A stretch of 9,329 bases of DNA, taken from an uncultured Fretibacterium sp. (GTDB lineage Bacteria; Synergistota; Synergistia; Synergistales; Aminobacteriaceae). Under the pieces are notes generated by a model that saw only the letters and a list, made by a program, of their open reading frames with translations, was not told the origin of the DNA and searched no databases. Position numbers and translations under genes: made by a program. The DNA is taken from assembly GCA_937892105.1 (NCBI GenBank), contig CALAUZ010000094.1, forward strand, positions 1 through 9,329, read 5' to 3'. Below, piece by piece: positions 7,119 to 9,329 of this stretch (its first letter is position 1; every line of letters starts with the position of its first letter).

Positions 7119-7382
7119 ATGGCACATAAAAAAGGTCAGGGCAGCTCAACTAACGGACGCGACAGTCAGCCCAAATACAGAGGCATAAAAGTTTACGCAG
7201 GCCAGGAAGTTCCGGCAGGAAGCATTCTCGTAAGGCAGTGCGGCACAAAGGTTCACCCGGGTAAACATGTAGGTCTGGGCAGGGACTTTACACTTTTCGC
7301 GCTCGTAACTGGAAAGGTCAATTACCACAAGAAGCTGGGCCGTAAGTTCGTATCAGTCGAACCTATGGGAGCAGCAGAATAG
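7119..7382 (+). CDS. rpmA: 50S ribosomal protein L27
   Basis: An 87-residue protein with the full L27 pattern: [16 protein letters not shown] at the start, [43 protein letters not shown] and a basic end. The N-terminal AHKKG tail reaches the peptidyl-transferase centre. It begins directly with MAHKKG, so it lacks the cleavable N-terminal extension seen in Firmicutes such as Staphylococcus, matching the absence of a Prp gene. GGAGG at 7105-7109 is 9 bases before the ATG, a strong site. It is cotranscribed with rplU and followed by a terminator or attenuator at 7398-7425. Confidence 0.97.
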   Translation: MAHKKGQGSSTNGRDSQPKYRGIKVYAGQEVPAGSILVRQCGTKVHPGKHVGLGRDFTLFALVTGKVNYHKKLGRKFVSVEPMGAAE

Positions 7383-7397
7383 ACATTATCGCCTAAC

Positions 7398-7425
7398 GCC
7401 CCTGAGACATGGGGCAAATTTTTTT
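7398..7425 (+). terminator. Intrinsic terminator or attenuator between rpmA and obgE
   Basis: GCCCC (7398-7402) pairs with GGGGC (7411-7415) around an 8-base loop, then AAA and seven Ts (7419-7425). The stem is short (5 GC pairs) and the T-run is offset by three bases, so termination may be partial. It ends 9 bases before the obgE start codon, leaving no room for a separate obgE promoter between them. Some read-through from the ribosomal genes is therefore likely. Confidence 0.75.
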
Positions 7426-7434
7426 ATTAAGGAC

Positions 7435-8733
7435 ATGAAATTCACAGACACAGCAGAAATTTACGTTAAAGCAGGACGGGGAGGAAACGGCGCACTCAGC
7501 TTCAGGCGCGAAAAATTCGTCCCCAAAGGAGGCCCTGACGGTGGAGACGGCGGAAAGGGCGGAGATGTCATCATTGAGGCGGCAGGAGGCATCGTTACCC
7601 TTGCGGACTTCGAGTACGACAGACGCTTTCAGGCAGGACATGCCGGTCATGGTTCAGGGGCAATGCGTACAGGCTCAAACGGTGAAGACCTCGTAATACG
7701 CGTGCCATGCGGGACATTAATCCGTGAAGCAGGAGATACCAAAATACTTGCCGATCTCACAGAGCCAGGCCAAAGATACATTGCCGCACATGGCGGAAAG
7801 GGCGGCAGGGGAAATTCCCACTTCGCCACATCATCGAGACGCGCGCCTAAATTCGCGGAAAAAGGAGACCCGGGCGAGGAAAAAGCATTGACGCTTGAAC
7901 TTAAACTGATTGCCGATGTCGGTCTTGCAGGTTTCCCGAACGCAGGAAAATCAAGCATACTCTCGGCAATAAGCGGCGCAAAACCCAAAGTCGCAGGTTA
8001 TCCATTCACTACATTGTCGCCAAATCTCGGAGTTCTTGCCGTTGATGACGCACAAGTCGTAATCGCTGACCTTCCTGGCCTCATTGAGGGAGCGCATGAG
8101 GGAAAAGGATTAGGGTTGCAGTTTTTGCGGCACGTTGAGAGGACGAGGATTTTGCTTCACGTTATAGACCTTTCACAGCCTGACCCTGTAGGGACGTTTC
8201 GCGCTTTGATTAACGAGTTCAGGGAGTACGGTGCAGGACTTGACGGGAGACCTTGCATTGTAATAGGGAACAAGATAGACATTGCCGGAACTGAGGAAAA
8301 CTCAAAATTACTCCGTGATGAGGCGGAAAAATTATCGCTACCATACATGGCCGTAAGCGCAGTTTTCGGCATAAACATTCCAGAATTGATAAAGGCAGTT
8401 GCAGACCTCGTAAGAAAGACACCGGCATTGCCCCCTCAATATGACCACAACGAGATTATAGAGCTTCCAATGCGAAAATCATCGGGCAGGACATCTCGCG
8501 AACCAGTCAGCATAATCCGGCAGTCAGACGGCAGCTTCAGGGTTGAGCATGAATACTTCGAGAAGTCAGTTGCACGCATAAACTTTGAACATGAGGACGC
8601 TCTCCAGAAGTTCGCAAGACTCTTGAAGGCTTTAAGCGTTGAGGAAGCACTTGAAGCGGCAGGAGCAAGGGAAGGCGACAAGGTATATATTGGCGATGTC
8701 GAGTTTGACTTTGAGCCAGACACGGTAACGTAG
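7435..8733 (+). CDS. obgE: Obg/CgtA GTPase (ribosome assembly)
   Basis: A 432-residue essential-type GTPase that acts in late 50S assembly and couples it to nucleotide status. Domains: the glycine-rich Obg fold at about 1-158, with FRREKFVPKGGPDGGDGGKGGDV; the G domain, with G1 GFPNAGKS at 166-173, switch region GYPFTTLSPN, G3 DLPG at 212-215, G4 NKID at 279-282 and G5 SA at 308-309; and a C-terminal OCT domain (about 350-430) ending KVYIGDVEFDFEP. The OCT domain is typical of Gram-positive-type Obg and absent in E. coli ObgE. The start is fixed by conserved MKF-D-..IYVKAG. The only purine-rich site, AAGGA at 7429-7433, leaves just one base before the ATG, which is unusually close. The neighbouring order L21-L27-Obg is conserved in many bacteria. 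Confidence 0.96.
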   Translation: MKFTDTAEIYVKAGRGGNGALSFRREKFVPKGGPDGGDGGKGGDVIIEAAGGIVTLADFEYDRRFQAGHAGHGSGAMRTGSNGEDLVIRVPCGTLIREAGDTKILADLTEPGQRYIAAHGGKGGRGNSHFATSSRRAPKFAEKGDPGEEKALTLELKLIADVGLAGFPNAGKSSILSAISGAKPKVAGYPFTTLSPNLGVLAVDDAQVVIADLPGLIEGAHEGKGLGLQFLRHVERTRILLHVIDLSQPDPVGTFRALINEFREYGAGLDGRPCIVIGNKIDIAGTEENSKLLRDEAEKLSLPYMAVSAVFGINIPELIKAVADLVRKTPALPPQYDHNEIIELPMRKSSGRTSREPVSIIRQSDGSFRVEHEYFEKSVARINFEHEDALQKFARLLKALSVEEALEAAGAREGDKVYIGDVEFDFEPDTVT

Positions 8734-8736
8734 GCC

Positions 8737-9329
8737 ATGAAAACTGGGATAATGGGCGGAACATTTGACCCCATACATTACGGGCATTTACTGGCTGCTG
8801 AGGAGGCGCGGCGCAATCTTGGAATTGACAGGCTTATATTCGTGCCTACAGGAGACCCTCCATACAAGAGAGATCATCATATTACTCCGGCTGAAGACAG
8901 GTACGCAATGACGCTTCTTGCTACGGCTGGAGTGCATGAATATTCCGTGTCGAGAATGGAGATTGACAGGAAGGACGACACTCACACTATAGACACTCTC
9001 AGGGAATTTATAATATCAGGCATAAGGCCGGAAGATTTATACTTCATAACGGGGCTTGACGCAATGTTGTCGATAACGTCATGGTTTGAGTATGAGAAAA
9101 TACCGGAATTATGCACGCTTGTTACAGCAAGAAGACCAGGCTACCCTGTCAGCGGAATAGAAACCTTGCCCGTATTCATACGTGATAAGCTAAAATATAT
9201 AGAGATTCCGCAGTTCGCAATATCCAGCACAGAGATACGCGAACGTGCGCGGGACGGGAGAGGTATAAGGTTTCTTGTGCCTCATCTTGTCGAGATATAT
9301 ATAGAGTCCAACAATCTCTACAAAAACTT
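8737..9329 (+). CDS. nadD: Nicotinate-nucleotide adenylyltransferase, nearly complete (3' end outside window)
   Basis: The frame runs 197 codons to the right edge without a stop. NadD makes nicotinate adenine dinucleotide from nicotinate mononucleotide and ATP, in NAD synthesis, in the cytoplasm. Seen motifs: the nucleotidyltransferase opening GGTFDPIHYGHL at residues 7-18 with both HxGH-type histidines (H14, H17), the PTGDPPYK segment where PPHK is usual, TGLDAMLSITSWFEYEKI, and the closing ISSTEIRERARDG with VPHLVEIYIESNNLY. NadD is normally about 190-215 residues, so only a short tail should be missing unless a C-terminal domain is fused. The ATG lies 3 bases after the obgE stop with no strong ribosome-binding site (only AGG at 8732-8734), pointing to translational coupling with obgE. 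Confidence 0.94.
   Translation, partial: MKTGIMGGTFDPIHYGHLLAAEEARRNLGIDRLIFVPTGDPPYKRDHHITPAEDRYAMTLLATAGVHEYSVSRMEIDRKDDTHTIDTLREFIISGIRPEDLYFITGLDAMLSITSWFEYEKIPELCTLVTARRPGYPVSGIETLPVFIRDKLKYIEIPQFAISSTEIRERARDGRGIRFLVPHLVEIYIESNNLYKN

Noticed and set aside
6755..7120. Minus-strand frame of 121 codons opposite rplU
   Set aside because: rplU on the plus strand is certain; the antisense product resembles no known protein.
1..9329. Mobile element, CRISPR array, toxin-antitoxin pair, phage or defence system
   Set aside because: No transposase, integrase, direct-repeat array or defence-type domain was seen; gaps between genes are all near 150 bases or shorter and the genes are housekeeping or transport.

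Overview
This is an ordinary chromosomal housekeeping stretch. It carries ten genes on two strands, tightly packed, with no mobile element, CRISPR array, tRNA or rRNA. The taxon is uncertain. The Obg protein carries a C-terminal OCT domain. The L27 gene has no N-terminal extension and sits directly behind L21 with no Prp protease gene. A Wzz-type chain-length protein suggests a cell envelope with surface polysaccharide. I lean towards a gut- or rumen-type anaerobe, possibly a diderm such as Synergistota, but this is inference from style and not a placement.

Layout. Bases 1-2819 (+): the 3' part of glpX (class II fructose-1,6-bisphosphatase), then a DedA-family membrane protein, then a yifB/comM-type AAA+ ATPase that overlaps dedA by ATGA. 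Bases 2820-2870: a convergent gap with a GC-rich stem-loop. Bases 2871-4786 (-): a Wzz-family protein with its own extended -10 promoter, and upstream of it an aspartate/glutamate racemase-family gene. Bases 4787-4887: a divergent promoter region. Bases 4888-6625 (+): a short-form CstA transporter followed by a 71-residue heavy-metal-associated (CopZ-like) protein, closed by a strong intrinsic terminator. Bases 6684-7382 (+): an extended -10 promoter and leader, then rplU (L21) and rpmA (L27). Bases 7398-7425: an intrinsic terminator or attenuator. Bases 7435-9329 (+): obgE and nadD, the latter running off the right edge.

How the genes relate. rplU-rpmA-obgE-nadD is the familiar ribosomal-protein, ribosome-assembly GTPase and NAD-synthesis neighbourhood. 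cstA could import pyruvate or peptides, and the small metal-binding protein probably shares its transcript. GlpX belongs to gluconeogenesis, DedA to envelope lipid or ion homeostasis, and YifB/ComM to recombination during natural transformation. I found no convincing undescribed system. The most interesting features are control signals: an intrinsic terminator ending 9 nt before the obgE start codon with an oddly close ribosome-binding site, a hairpin overlapping the rplU Shine-Dalgarno sequence, and a codon-usage shift between glpX and the rest.
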